A stretch of DNA of 64,000 nucleotides from Cephalopachus bancanus (lineage: Eukaryota; Chordata; Mammalia; Primates; Tarsiidae), in NCBI GenBank assembly GCA_027257055.1, contig JAPVLO010000097.1, positions 4,875,001 to 4,939,000 on the forward strand, read 5' to 3'. Each line of letters begins with the position of its first letter. The stretch's first letter is position 1. The notes beneath the pieces were generated by a model. The model was not told where the DNA came from. It did no database searches and worked only from the letters and a program-made list of their open reading frames with translations. Shown here one piece after another: positions 36,536-48,705 of this stretch. A program made the translations under genes and the position numbers.

Positions 36536-36827
36536 AGCCGGGCTCGGTGGCTCAGCCTGTAATCTCGCGCTTTGGGAGGCTGAGGTGAGTGGATTGCCTG
36601 AGCCCACAGGTTCGAGACCCTCCTGGGCAACTTGGCGAGACCTCATCTCTACAATAAATCAAAAAATTAGCCGGGTGTGGTAGTGCGCGCCCATAGTTCC
36701 GGCTACTTGGAAGGCTGAGGCTAAAGGATCGCTGGAGCCCAGCAGGCCGAGGCTGCGGTGGCCAGGAGCGGCCACTGCACTCCAGTCTGGGCGACAGAGT
36801 GAGACTCCAACTCAAAAAAAAAAAAAA
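36536..36827 (+). mobile_element. Young-subfamily Alu inside Tigger1
   Basis: The exact duplication AATTATGCCA (36526-36535, 36828-36837) splits Tigger sequence that reads straight through when the Alu is removed. The left arm has the CAACTTGG variant. Confidence 0.97.
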
Positions 36828-37027
36828 AATTATGCCAAATCTACTCTGCCTATGCTCCAAAACTGAAGCAACAAACCCTGAATGATAACACATCTGTTTA
36901 TAGCAAGATTTGCTAGATATTTTAAGCCCACTATGAGAACTACTGCTGAAGAAAAAAGAACTCATTTCAAAATATTACTGCTCATTGACAATGCACCTAG
37001 TCACCCAAGAACTATGATGGAGATGTA

Positions 37028-37841
37028 CAAGTGGGAACCCCCCCAAAAAAGCCCCAGAATTTTTCTTTTTAAATCATGTATTTATTCTTACATGTTTAAA
37101 CTACAATCACCTTCAAAGCACTTTCTCTCTGATGCAATACACCTATTGAAATATTTTTCCCATTGCTCAAAACAGTTTTGAACTTGACAATTTTGAGATC
37201 TTTTAATGCTTCTGTTGTTTTTTGTTTCACCTCTTCCATGTTGGCAAAACATTTCCCTTTGAGGACTTTTTTCTTTTTTTTTTTTGAGTTGGAGTCTCAC
37301 TCTGTCGCCCAGACTATAGTGCATTGGCCGCTCTTGGCCACCGCAGCCTCGACCTGCTGGACTCCAGCGATCCTTCCGCCTCAGCCTTCTGAGTAGCCGG
37401 AATTACAGGCATGTGCTACCAAGCCCGGCTGATTTTTTGATGTATTGTAAAGATGAGGTCTCGCTGCCCAGGCGGGTCACGAACCCGTGGGGAGGACTTT
37501 TTTCATTCAGGGAAACAAAAACAAGTCACTTGGCATGAGATTGGGTGAATAGGGATGGGGGCGGGTATGGTAGTCATGTCATTTTTAGCCAAAAACCAAT
37601 GAACACTCAGTGCAGTGGGCAGATCATTCGAGTAAATCACCCATCATGAAATAGACAAATGCATTGAAAGAATCTCCAAAAAAATTCACCTAATCCGAAC
37701 TCAGCCTCTCACAACAACACTAGCTGGTGCACTGATTCTAACGGGCTCCTAGAACACTTACTTACCTAGCAGGAGAAGTCTATACTACTAGGGGACTATC
37801 CTCCAAAAAATAATTCTGATGTTCTGGGGTCCCCCACCTTG
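37028..37841 (-). mobile_element. Mariner-family element, internally deleted, inserted in Tigger1
   Basis: Tigger coding sequence stops at GATGTA (ending 37027) and resumes at TGCAAGGAGATTAATG (from 37842), which fits a TA insertion with TA now TG on the right. The ends are imperfect inverted repeats, CAAGTGGGAACCCCC and CAAGGTGGGGGACCCC (reverse complement of the right end). On the minus strand, [16 protein letters not shown] and CFEGD are a mariner transposase C-terminal signature. Without the nested Alu it is about 600 bp against about 1.3 kb for a full mariner, so it is deleted. Subfamily not assigned. Confidence 0.75.
37274..37491 (-). mobile_element. 5'-truncated young Alu inside the mariner
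   Basis: It ends at CGAACCCGTGGG, so about 70 bp of the Alu 5' end is missing. The duplication GAGGACTTTTTTC (37261-37273, 37492-37504) is exact. Confidence 0.95.
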
Positions 37842-38828
37842 TGCAAGGAGATTAATGTTTTCATGACGGTTAAGACAACATTCATTCTACAGCTCATGGA
37901 TCAAGGAGTAATTTCAACTTTCAAGGCTTACTATTTAAAACATTTATTTTGTAAGGCTATAGTTTCTATAGGTAAAGATTCCTTTGATGGATCTAAGCAA
38001 AGTAAATTGAAAAACTTCTGGAAAAAACCTTGCCATTCTAGATACTATTAAGAACATTTATTTAAAACACAGGAGGAGGTCAAAATATCATTATTCGTGG
38101 GAGTTTGGAAAAAATTCATTCCAACTCTCATGGATGACTTTGAGGAGTTAAAGATTCCAGTGGATGAAGGAACTGTGGATATGCTGGAAATATCAAGAGA
38201 CCTGGAATTAGTAGTGTACCCTGGAATGTGTTGATTTGTTGCAATATCACAATCAACCTCGAACAGATGAAGTGTTGTTTCTTTTAGAAGAGCAAAAAAA
38301 GTGGTTTCTAGAGATGGAATCTACTCCTAGTGGAGATACTATGAACATTGCTGAAATTACAACACATACTTACATAAACTTAGTTAATAAAGCAATGCTG
38401 AATTTGAAAGGATTGGCTTCAATTTTGAAAGAAGATCTACTGTGAATAAAATGCTATCAAATATCACATGCTAGAGAGAAACCTTTCATGAAAGGAAAAG
38501 TCAAGTGATGTGACAAACTTCAATGTTTTCTTATTTTAAGAAATTACCACAGCCACCCCACCCTTCAGCAGCTACCACCCTGATTAGTCAGCAGCCATCA
38601 ACATCAAAGCAAATGAACATTAAAACCAGAATGAGATACCATTACATTTCTATCAAAATTACTAAAAATAATACGACTGAGAATATTGAAAATGTGGGTT
38701 AGGGTGTAGAGTAACTGTAAGTCTAATGCATTGCTTGCAAGAATATAAAATGGTAGAACTACTTTGGAAAACACTATAGCAATTTCTCAAAAACCTAAAC
38801 ATTTATTTCACCATAAGATCCAGAAATT

Positions 38829-39115
38829 AGCCGGGCTTGGTGGCTCAGCCTGTAATCCCGCGCCTTTGGGAGGCTGAGGTGAGTGAATTGCCTGAGCCCG
38901 CGGGTTCGAGACCCGCCTAGGCGGCGAGACCTCATCTCTACAATAAATCAAAAAATCAGCTGGGCGTGGTAGCGCATGCCTGTAATTCCGGCTACTTGGA
39001 AGGCTGAGGCGGAAGGATCGCCGGAGCCCAGCAGGTCGAGGCTGCGGTGGCCAGGAGTGGCCACTGCACTCCAGTCTGGGCGACAGAGTGAGACTCCAAC
39101 TCAAACAAAAACAAA
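38829..39115 (+). mobile_element. Young-subfamily Alu
   Basis: The exact duplication AAGATCCAGAAATT (38815-38828, 39116-39129) lies in the L1 3' end. The tail is (CAAAAA)n. Confidence 0.97.
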
Positions 39116-39183
39116 AAGATCCAGAAATTCTTCTCCTATGTCTATTGTCCATGTCTATATCCGCTGCTATGCCCATGGTTGTC

Positions 39184-39282
39184 TGTCTATATCTATCTAT
39201 CTATCTATCTATCCATCCATCCATCCGTCATCTATCCATCCATCCATCCATCCATCCACCCACCCACCCACCTACCTACCTA
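39184..39282 (+). repeat. Compound tetranucleotide microsatellite
   Basis: Successive blocks of (CTAT)n, (CATC)n, (CACC)n and (CTAC)n, with one CGTC break near 39226. The ordered one-base shifts suggest serial expansion from a single repeat. Confidence 0.95.
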
Positions 39283-39737
39283 TTGCTTTAGCTATATAGT
39301 TATATACATATGTATATATAATTACTTGTTAACTACAAAAGGTTGCAGGAACTTTAGAGTGTAAAAAGTTGGCAGACACCATCTTAGTCAAGTGGTCAAA
39401 GTTAACAAATATAGGGACAAACTGAAATCTATGCTTTCTGACATGCTGTACCAGAAAAGATGCAACCTCACATTACTTCTGTAGTACTCCTGGCAAAATA
39501 AAATAGAATAACCTGGATGTAATTATGAAGAAACATTAGACTAAGCCAAATACGGAGGGGCATTCTACAAAATAACTTTCCTATATTATCCAAACTATCA
39601 AGATCAAAAAGGAAAAAAGAAAGGCTGAGAGACAGTTCCAGATAAAAGGACACTAAAGAGACATGATAACTATATGCAATGTGTGATTTGTCATATGATC
39701 CTGGACAGAGAAAAAATAACTATAAAGAACAATATTA

Positions 39738-40043
39738 GCCGGGCTCGGTGGCTCAGCCTGTAATCCCGCGCCTTTGGGAGGCTGAGGTGAGTGGATTGCC
39801 TGAGCCCGTGGGTTTGAGACCCGCCTGGGCAGCGAGACCTCATCTCTACAGTAAATCAAAAAATCAGCCGGGCGTGGTAGCGCATGCCTGTAATTCCGGC
39901 TACTTGGAAGGCTGAGGCGGAAGGATCGCCGGAGCCCAGCAGGTCGAGGCTGCGGTGGCCGGGAGCGGCCACTGCACTCCAGTCCAGGCGACAGAGTGAA
40001 ACTCCAACTCAAAAACAAACAAAAACAAACAAACAAACAAACA
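39738..40043 (+). mobile_element. Young-subfamily Alu with (CAAA)n tail
   Basis: The duplication AACAATATTA (39728-39737, 40044-40053) is exact. The A-tail has become a (CAAA)n tract of about 35 bp. Confidence 0.97.
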
Positions 40044-40539
40044 AACAATATTAGTACAACTGGTGAGATTTAAATATTAATTATTACTTAAATGTTAATA
40101 GTTTATCAATATTAAATTTTCATATTTTGATAATTTTACTGTGATCATAGTAAAAGAGCATCTTTTTGATGAGAAATTCACACTGAAGTATTTAAAAGTA
40201 AAAAGGCACTCCAACTTACTATCAAATTGTTTTAAAAATTCACATATATACAGAGAAAGGGGGAATAAAGAGATTGATAAAGTAAATGGAGCAAAATGTA
40301 AATCATTTTTTAAATCTGGGCAAACATTTTACAGTGTTGCTTGTACTAGCCTTGTAACTTTGCAAGTTTGCAATTATTTCAAAATAAGATGTTACCCCAA
40401 AATGAAATAAATAGGGATTTTCATGTCTCATTTTGTTTAGCCACTCATACCTTGCAGGAAGGCTCACTATAACAAATTCAAGAAAACATCATGGGACAAG
40501 GTAGTTGTTTTTCTTGTTGAGTAATGACAATAGTCAGTG

Positions 40540-41000
40540 TTTTCTCAGATTCATTTGTACATCTATTTAATAAGCATTATGTAAGGCTCTGGGAAGATGA
40601 AGGGGGACAACACCCATTGCTTCCTCCTGAGGGGAGTGAGTTAATTGAATGAGTCAAATCAGAAAACAGGCAAAGACAAAACAATTTTATAAGCACCAAT
40701 GTAAAGGTAAGTAGAGGATATTTCAGGAGCAAATAGAAATAGGACACTCTCTGAGAGGCAGCAAAGGTTACCCCAGGGAAGAAACACTGGAGCCAAGGCC
40801 TGAAGGACACAAAAGTGGATAAGAGGAAATATACATGCTGAATGGAGAGGGTAGGGGGCACAGCACAACACGGAGATTTCAGGTAGGTAAAGCAAGATGA
40901 GCAAAAATGAGGAGAAAAAAATGCTACATTTAGCAAACTGAACATAGTTCGGCATGGGAATTCTGGAATGGTCTGTCAGCAAGCCCAGTCTTAGGAACCC
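40540..41000 (-). repeat. L2 LINE fragment, minus strand
   Basis: TAAGGCTCTGGGAAGATGAA, CCAAGGCCTGAAGGACACAA and similar text follow a reverse-complement L2 3' region. Diverged; the two ~110-120-codon frames on the minus strand have no protein support. Confidence 0.55.
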
Positions 41001-41129
41001 TGAGGTTGCTGGAATATGGCCAAGTAGAGATTATGCTTGCCCTTGTTTGGCGAGAGAAGAAAAGAAGTTCATCGTCTGGAAATATATTCTACAGTAGTCT
41101 CGCCAGGACCTAACGGGCAAAGTCCACTC

Positions 41130-41378
41130 CCTCTAATTTCACCAGCTGGTCATCCTTAAAAACACAGTTAAAAATTCATCTCTCTGAGATCTTTTTCCTC
41201 TTCTTCTCTTATATAATTTTTTTTAGCTATCTTTGTAGAAACGTATCATATTGTATGATAATTACTTATCTCCTCATCAAATGAAACGTAGCAAAGATAG
41301 GAGTGACAGTCCATTAATCTATGTTAGCAGTTCGTAGTAGGGAGTCTGGCACACAGTAGGCACTCAATAACCAAAACC
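41130..41378 (+). repeat. L2 3'-end fragment
   Basis: AGTCTGGCACACAGTAGGCA followed by CTCAATAACC is the plus-strand L2 terminus. The preceding 200 bp fits L2 loosely. Confidence 0.55.
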
Positions 41379-42194
41379 AGCCTCTCCTCATTTCATGCAC
41401 ACTGTGTAAGTGATATGTACAGTGCCACATTTCTCTGATCATTAGCAGCAGGCTGATTTTCAAATGTTCTGTCTTGTTCCTTCTCAATAAACAATAAAAA
41501 TATCTCAGAAACTCCAACTGGCATTTTTCACAACGTTTTTTTGGCATGTGAATGAGCAAAATATTTCATTGTCCAACCATGGGTACCAATTTTTTCATTC
41601 AGAGAATGAGTTCACCAAAGTATATGTCATGAAGCCTTCGGGCGTTCGTGCCTAAGAGGCAGAAATTAATTGTGAGAATGTTCTGCTCAATTGACACTGT
41701 GCTGTGGTCGCTCAATACTTATTTAAAATATCAACAAAACTTGTTTCTTTGCTTTGACATTTGAACCAGCTCTATAATGCTGGGCAAGTATTTTGATTCC
41801 CATATATCTACATGCCAAAGCTGAAAAATAAGGGACCTATTTTTCCCTGAGAATTGTTTCATGCCTGTATCAAAATACCAAGTTACCATGGTGACAGTTA
41901 CTCTTGTAAATAGGGCAACTCTACCCCCCTATAGAAGCAAATGCAACACAAAAGGGAAGGCAAAATAAGCTCTGAAATAAGGGACAAAAGAGCCTGGGGA
42001 AAATCCCCACAGTGAAAGAGATAAAGCCTGTTCCAGATAAAAGTCTTGGAAGGTGACATGCATTCCTCTTCCCTCCTCCTCAGGGGCCTAAGCGCAAGCA
42101 GAAAAGAGTAGGACCAGGGCCTTAGATACGTGTACTGAGGGGATTGTACCGTGCTGACATAAGGAGGTTGTGTTTGCTGAGCACGGTGAAACTA
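41379..42194. other. Single-copy intergenic sequence
   Basis: Nothing recognised as gene or repeat. Higher GC than most of the window. Confidence 0.45.
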
Positions 42195-42390
42195 AAGTAT
42201 TAATCATCGTAATAATAACTAGCATTCGCTGAGGGCCTATTCTGGGCCAAGCACCGTGTTGCAAGCTTTATGTGCACTAACTCATTTTACCCTTGAAACA
42301 CTTCTGTGAGGTAGATCGTAAGGCTATTAAGAAGTCAGGCTGGGATTCCAGATCCTGCACTTAACCTTCTCACAGTGCCACCTGAAGAGT
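42195..42390 (-). repeat. MIR SINE, minus strand
   Basis: TAATAATAACTAGCATTCGC, GGGCCAAGCACCGTGTTGCA, ACTAACTCATTTTACCCTTG and CACTTAACCTTCTCACAGTG are in MIR order. Confidence 0.78.
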
Positions 42391-44719
42391 CATGAGAAAG
42401 GAATTTGAAAAGCTAAAGGAGAGAAACTGGCTCTATCTTTAGTTTTAGAATCAGAAAGTGACAAGGAAAGGAAGCCGACAATCAGAAAGGTTATGCCTGA
42501 TCAGAGCTACCAATTGCCCTAAGCACTGTAGCCTCTCAGGGATGGACAGCCAGGTTGGATAGGAGAGGACACCAGGAGGGGGACGTGAGCAGCAAGTTAT
42601 GGAGAAAAGTCGCCATCAGAGCAGGAGAGGAAAAATTTCTGTCAACTGATTTTCCACAGAAACCGAAGTGCGTGTGCATGTCATTCGCTTCTTAGGGTGA
42701 AAATAGCCCTTGCCCTGCTTCCCAGTGACTCTCAGCAGCATATCTTCCTTTAGTAAACTTGTTTTCCTTTTCATTTTAGTCAGATTTCAACCAAATGGTA
42801 GGTTTGGGGGGCTAGGTGACCTTGTAGCTTTCACTGTAAGTTACTTCACCTGTTTAAAGTGTCTTGATTTCCAGTTGCCTCTAGGCTACGGCTGTGTGAG
42901 GCAAAGGACAGCTTTCATATTAAGCATCCCACCCAGGGTAGAAAAAAGAAATGGGAGCTTAAGGCCATCCTTCAGGGTGTCACCCAGCTGATGGGGGCGG
43001 GCCTTGTGGCTAAGAGGACTTGTAGGAAGAGCCCTGACCTAGCAGAAGCAGAGTGGCCTTCAGACAACACCCATTCAGGAAAGTGAACCCCACTGCACTG
43101 CAAGGAATTATAACGTGTCCTTTGTGGAAATGTCAATACTATAACTAATGCAGACAGATAAATAGTATCCTTCACAACAGGCTCTTTGGAAATGTATTCG
43201 CTCATTTTCACAAAGGTGCCGTTTGTGTGAAGTCCATTTGAAATGCCCTGTGGGGCAATCGCAACCATTTGTAATCGGGCCTCTTGCTTAGCCCAGGATC
43301 CTATTAACTAGATTCATCACCCATTTTATGCACTGAGCTGGACTCCACATAATCCACATAACTTTCTTTCCAAAAATCATATCTACTGTCAAACGACCAA
43401 GAGTTTTCTCTGTAGGATTTTCCTTGAAGGTGTCGTAAGCTGTGAGTGCAATTCCAAAAGAGGAACTCCAAAAGTATTAATCAAGGGTCAGCATCAATGG
43501 GAGACATAACCTCCAAAGGTGATTGCTTTGACGCAGTCTGAACTCACACAGATGTGTATGATTTGGTAGACTTGAGAGAATCAACTACTTTTTTTATTAG
43601 AAAAACCTTTTGGATGATAGCTGATAACTTGGAATAATGACCTCAACAATGAAGACAACATTAAGCAGATTCATGGCTAATTGTTCATAATTTTCTTGTG
43701 GAACAACCACTTTTTATGAGTTTGCTTTATGCAAACGTTTTAATGGACACTTTTGCTTTTGGAAACTATATCCTTAAAGAAGAAGAAGAAAAAAAAACTT
43801 TGGATTTGCGTTCATTCAAACATACTACTATAATTAAACACATTGTCCTATTTCAGTTGGAATGAAGTTCCCGAAAATATAATTTCAATCATGGTGAAAA
43901 TACAGTCAATTACTTTGATCAATGGAATCATGAGTATTCTTTTCTAGGAACATTCAGAGCCATGTGCCATTGTGATGTTTGTGAATGTTTTGTGATCTAT
44001 TTTGTGTAATTAATTATGTGCACATTGCCTAAAATTTTGTGCATCTTATTTAAACAAAATGTTAACTTTTTGAGGGTAGAGCATTATCTATGAGTGTTAA
44101 ACACCAGTAAAGGAGTCTGAAATTTCAATTGTAATTAGTCATAATAAGAAAAATAGCAAGTCAATAACCAATGCAAGTAATAAAAGTGGAATGAAATATG
44201 TTTTTCTCTATTATTACTGTTCCTCTGATTTAAAAATATGTAGACACATATATAAAATTTTTAGTTTTTCTACACTTCCTTGCTGTTTGATATAAAAAAA
44301 TTTGACTGATAATAAGACTTACCCCTGGCAAATTTAACTGGATCAATATTTGCATGATTTAATTTTATCTTAATTGGGTACCTTGAGACTCACTGCAGGG
44401 GATTTTTTTTCTCAGTATGTGCCAATAAGTACTCGCTTCCATTTGCTCTTCTTAAAATTGTATCCATAGGCAAATATTCCAACTGTTCCTCTTTCTCCAC
44501 TGACACCACATTCAGAACTAAAAGACATTATTGCCAAGATTTTACTATCCACAAATGCAAGCCAACTCATATTAGGGATCTCCAAACTGAGGTGTAAGCA
44601 AACCTAACACTTTATATTAAAAGACACGGAAAGGTCTTTTTAGGAGTATTCTGATTTAATTCAACGCAACTTCAGATCGCTGTGAATGAGCTGACTTTAA
44701 TGTCAACCCTTTATATTTA
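42391..44719. other. About 2.3 kb of single-copy intergenic DNA
   Basis: This is the longest repeat-poor tract in the second half of the window. I cannot identify an exon. Short frames at 42710-42991 (+) and 42972-43268 (-) have no recognisable domain. It would be a reasonable place to look for a conserved regulatory element of CDH2, but the sequence alone does not show one. Confidence 0.4.
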
Positions 44720-46158
44720 TGCCAGAATCTCATATATTTGTATTTATTAAATCTATTGTATTGATTTAAAAAAATCAAATATATAGAAGATATAAAATAA
44801 TCATTTAAAATGAACCTTCCTGTATTTACAACCATTCTGAAAATAAAAATATTAAAATTACCCTTGAAGCCCTGAGTGCCCCCCCAATTCATTTCCCATG
44901 CCGTCACCCTCAAATGTCACCACTAGCTTACATTTTATACTTGCTATTTCCTCATGATATTTAATAGTGTTATTGAGAATTTTGTGACCCTAAATATATA
45001 ATTTTTTTAGAGCTTTTTTATTTAGAAATGATTTCAGGCTTACAAAAATATTACAAAAGTAGTGCAAAGAATTCCTGTATAATATGTTCATAACCTAGCT
45101 TCCCCTAAAGTTACCATCTCATATATTTCAATTATCACAACCAGGAAACTAACATTGCAAAAAATGCTATTACTGTTAACTACAGACCTTTAAAAATTTC
45201 ATCATTATTTCTACTAGTGCTTTTTTTTATGTTCCAGGTTCCAATCCAAAGGTATGCATTTATTATAAATGTTTACACTGACTTTAGCTTCATAATACCC
45301 AGAGTCCTCTGCAGCCTATATATTAAATTTTCTCTGTGTTTCCTGAACTTGATGGCACTTTTGAAGAGTACTGTTCAGCTATTTTTTAGAATATATTTTA
45401 ATTTTTATTTTTAAAAATGTTTTCTTATCATTAGATTGAGATTACTTTGGTAAGAATGTCACTAGTAATTTTGTTCATTATGTCAGAGAGTGAATGATGT
45501 CAATATGTCTAATTACTAGATGAAAGTGGTATCTTTCAGGTTCTCTAATATAAAGTTAATATCTTTGCCTTTGTAATCAGTACCTATCTTTGAGACTATA
45601 AAAACATCTTGTTCCTCCTCAACCTTTTACTCACTAGTTTTTCATCTATTGGTAGATCTTGCATGCAATAACTATCTGATGTGGTATTTGCCTAAGGGTG
45701 ATTTTTGGATTCTCTTCATTCCTCTACATTTACAAATTGGAATTCTTCTGCAAATTCTTTCTTCTTCTTCTATATATTTATTATTTACATTAGAATGGAA
45801 TGCTTATTTCATTCTCCATATTCCAAAATAAAATTGATATTCTCTATGTCATTCATTTTCCTCAAATTGTTCCAGTTTTGGCTATCAGAGTTTCTTCACG
45901 ATGGTGTCTGTTTTCTTTGAACAAACTCTCAACTTTTTTTGAGCAACTTCTTATTTTCTGACATTGCAGATATTCTAGGCTGTTATCTTATATGTTTCCT
46001 GCTCTGTTCTGGAATCAACCATTTTTCCAAGAAGCTTTGTTTACTTTTATTGAGGAATAGTATTTGGATTTTGGAAACTATAATCTAGATATTAGGTATG
46101 TTCATTGCTTTGGATTAATGTTACTTTCAGGGTTCTCAGCAATAGACCTAGGAAACAT

Positions 46159-46195
46159 ACACACACACACACTCACATGCATACATACACACAAA
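46159..46195. repeat. (CA)n-rich microsatellite
   Basis: ACACACACACACACAC broken by CTCACATGCATACA, inside the L1ME-like 3' UTR. Confidence 0.85.
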
Positions 46196-47490
46196 CTCAT
46201 GAGTTCATACTAATATCTTTGATTCCAATCAAACATCAAAGTTCATTCTTGTCTTCCCCCTTTCGTTATTTGTAGCTCATTTCTTTAATAAAAAACCCGA
46301 CTCATTATTTATAATATATGTTTACCTATTTGTTTAATCTTAGAATATACATAAAATAATTCATAAATTACTTATCCATACCCTCTGAGAAACCAATTTG
46401 TTGACAAGAGTAAATTATCCATACCTCTGAGAGAAACCTATTTGTTGACAAGAGAACTGTATAATTCTCTTTGCCATTAGCCTGACCATATAGCTAACAT
46501 ATAGAGGGTTTTGTTTTTTTTAAATTATTTAGGCTAATTCTTCTTTGCCCCTTTCTGTGTGGAAATATTATTTACTCATAGTTTAACTCAGTGCATTTGT
46601 TACTGTTTGTATTCCAGTGAGTTTCCCAAATGTTGTATGATCTTAGTTGCTTCTTATTGGGTCATATGAAACATAATCATGGTTCTTAGAGTGAGAGCCA
46701 CACAAAAGGGGACAGAGAGGTGTTGCATTCTCCTCGTGCTTGTTCATTTCTGTTTCCACTCTTTTAACACCTTTCCCATTCACTCTCTGTAGATACTTTT
46801 CTTTTATATATATGAGTAGGTACATATTTATTTTCTTGTATTCTCTTCTTTTATACATGAAGGATAGCATGCTATAGGCATTCTTTTGTACTCTGCTATT
46901 TTCACATAAAATGTATCCTGGAAGTCACTTCATACTGATTTTGATTCTCAGCAATCATTCTCACTTTGGTTTACAGCTGCATATTATTCCATTGAATGGA
47001 TGTACTGTAGATCATTCAACCACAAGCATAAATGTGTGCATTTAGATTGTTTTTAATATATTGCAATTATAAAAATGCTACAATCAATAACTTTGTGATA
47101 TCTATTTTTTTAGTGTCGGTAATATACCTTCAGGGGAGATTTCTAGAAAGTGACTGCTGGTTCAAAGATTAAGTATATATGTTGCCAAATTCCCTTCCAG
47201 AAAGGTTATACCAGTTTGCATTTCCATCAACAATATATGAGAGTGCTGGTTCACCCACAGCTGGTCAACAGAATGTGTTGTCATACTTTTAATTTTTGAC
47301 AATTTGTTAAATGGAATATGGTAGCTCAGTGTTTTAATTTGCAAGTCTTATTATGATCAAATTTGGACATTTTCTCATATGTTTCAATGCTTTTTAATAT
47401 TGTTTTGTATTTGAATTGTTTATGATCTTTTTAGAGTTTTCTACCAAGATTTTGATTCTTTGTCTCTCAATTTTTAAGAGTTCCAAAATT

Positions 47491-48705
47491 GCAGTCATGC
47501 ATCACAACATCAGGGATACATTCAAAGAAATGCGTTGCTAGGTGATTTTGTCATTTTGCAAACATTTCAGGGTCTACTTACACAAAACTATGTGGTATAA
47601 CCTACTACATACCTCGGGTGTATTGTGCAGCCCACTGTTCCTAGGCTACAAACCTGTACAGCATGTTATCGTATTGAATATGGCCCACAATTGTAACACA
47701 CTGGTAAGTATTTGTGTATCCAAACATATCAAAGCATAGAAAAGTTACCATAAAAACAGGTTGTAGAAGATTTAAAAAATGGCACACCTGTATAGGGCAG
47801 TTATCATGAATGGAGCTTGCAGGACTGGAAATCATTCTGGGTGAGTCACTGAGTGAGTGGTGAGATAATATGAAGGCATAGGACATTATCGTACCCTACT
47901 GTAGACAGTATGCACTTAGGCTACACCAGATTTACAAACAATATTTTTCTTTCTTCAATAATAAATTGGCCTTAGCTTACTGTAACCTCTTTGCTTTATA
48001 AACTTTTAAACTTTGTGAAAAGTTTTTGACCCTTTTGTAATAACACTTAGATTAAAATACAAACACATTGTACATTTGTACAAAAATATTTTTTCTTTAT
48101 ATCCTTATTCTATAAGCTTTTTCAATTAATTTTTAAAACTTTTAAAACTATTTTGTTAAAAACTAAGATCCAAGCACACACATTAACCTAAGCCTACACA
48201 GGGTCAGGATCATCAATATCACTGCTTCCACCTCCATATCTTGTCCCACTGGAAGCTCTTCATGGGAGGTAACATGCATGGATCTGTCACCTGGTATGAT
48301 AGCAATAACCTATTTTGGAATACCTCTTGAAGGACCTGCCTGAGGATGTCTTAAAGTTAACTTTTATTTTATTTTATTTTTTACGTAGGCTAAAATACAT
48401 GCTAAAATAATGATAGTGTAGTATATGACAGTAATTACCTAAACCAGTAACATAATCATTTAGTATCATGATCGATTATTGTCTGGCACACTATTGTATG
48501 TGCTATATTTTTATACAACTGGAAGTGCAGTAGGTTTTTTAACACCAGCATTACCACAAATATATGAGTAATGCATTGTGCTACAATGTTATGATAGTTA
48601 CTATGTCATTAGGAGAGAGGAATTTTTCAACTCCATCATATTCTTATGGAACCACCATTGTATGTGTGGTTCACTGTTGACTAAAATGGCATTGTGTAGT
48701 GAATG
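47491..48705 (-). mobile_element. TIR DNA transposon inserted in L1
   Basis: The ends are imperfect inverted repeats: CAGTCATGCATCACAACAT on the left, and CAATCATTCACTACACAATG as the reverse complement of the right end. L1 text reads on either side. The left ~250 bp (TACCTCGGGTGTATTGTGCA; GGCTACAAACCTGTACAGCA) is a familiar mammalian DNA-transposon sequence I cannot name reliably. The interior (48190-48350) may be a transposase remnant on the minus strand, without an intact frame. Confidence 0.62.

Larger units (their letters stand above)
36509..38615 (+). mobile_element. Tigger1-like DNA transposon fragment (transposase 3' half)
   Basis: Translated pieces in the + direction match the pogo/Tigger transposase. 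They include [11 protein letters not shown] (36960-37020, the second catalytic Asp region), [14 protein letters not shown] (37890-37935), KWFLEMESTPSGD (38300-38340), and the 3' text ATTTTAAGAAATTACCACAG near 38535. Stops and frameshifts break the frame. It is interrupted by an Alu (36536) and by a mariner element (37028), itself carrying an Alu. Ends and terminal inverted repeats are not present. Confidence 0.85.
38616..40415 (+). mobile_element. L1 3' end, plus strand, interrupted by two Alus
   Basis: AATGAGATACCATTACATTT and GGTAGAACTACTTTGGAAAA are sense L1 ORF2/3'-end text. 39365-39730 and 40054-40415 (AAGAGACATGATAACTATAT; GTTTGCAATTATTTCAAAAT) follow an L1MB-like 3' UTR. It may be the same L1 as at 31-36 kb with about 2 kb missing, or a separate insertion. 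Confidence 0.72.

Noticed and set aside
37839..38445. Frames resembling a cellular gene (TIGD1-like)
   Set aside because: They are broken Tigger1 transposase pieces with frameshifts and stops, so a transposon relic rather than a domesticated gene.
38808..39176. Open frames of about 60-150 codons with SWSLTLSPRLECSGRSRPP-like translations, here and at 18966, 21955, 36552, 39653, 51189 and 56942
   Set aside because: All are translations of Alu elements, mostly antisense. The similarity between them is repeat identity, not a protein family.
39088..39291. Ser/Ile/His/Pro-rich repeat proteins in three frames
   Set aside because: Translation of the compound tetranucleotide microsatellite.
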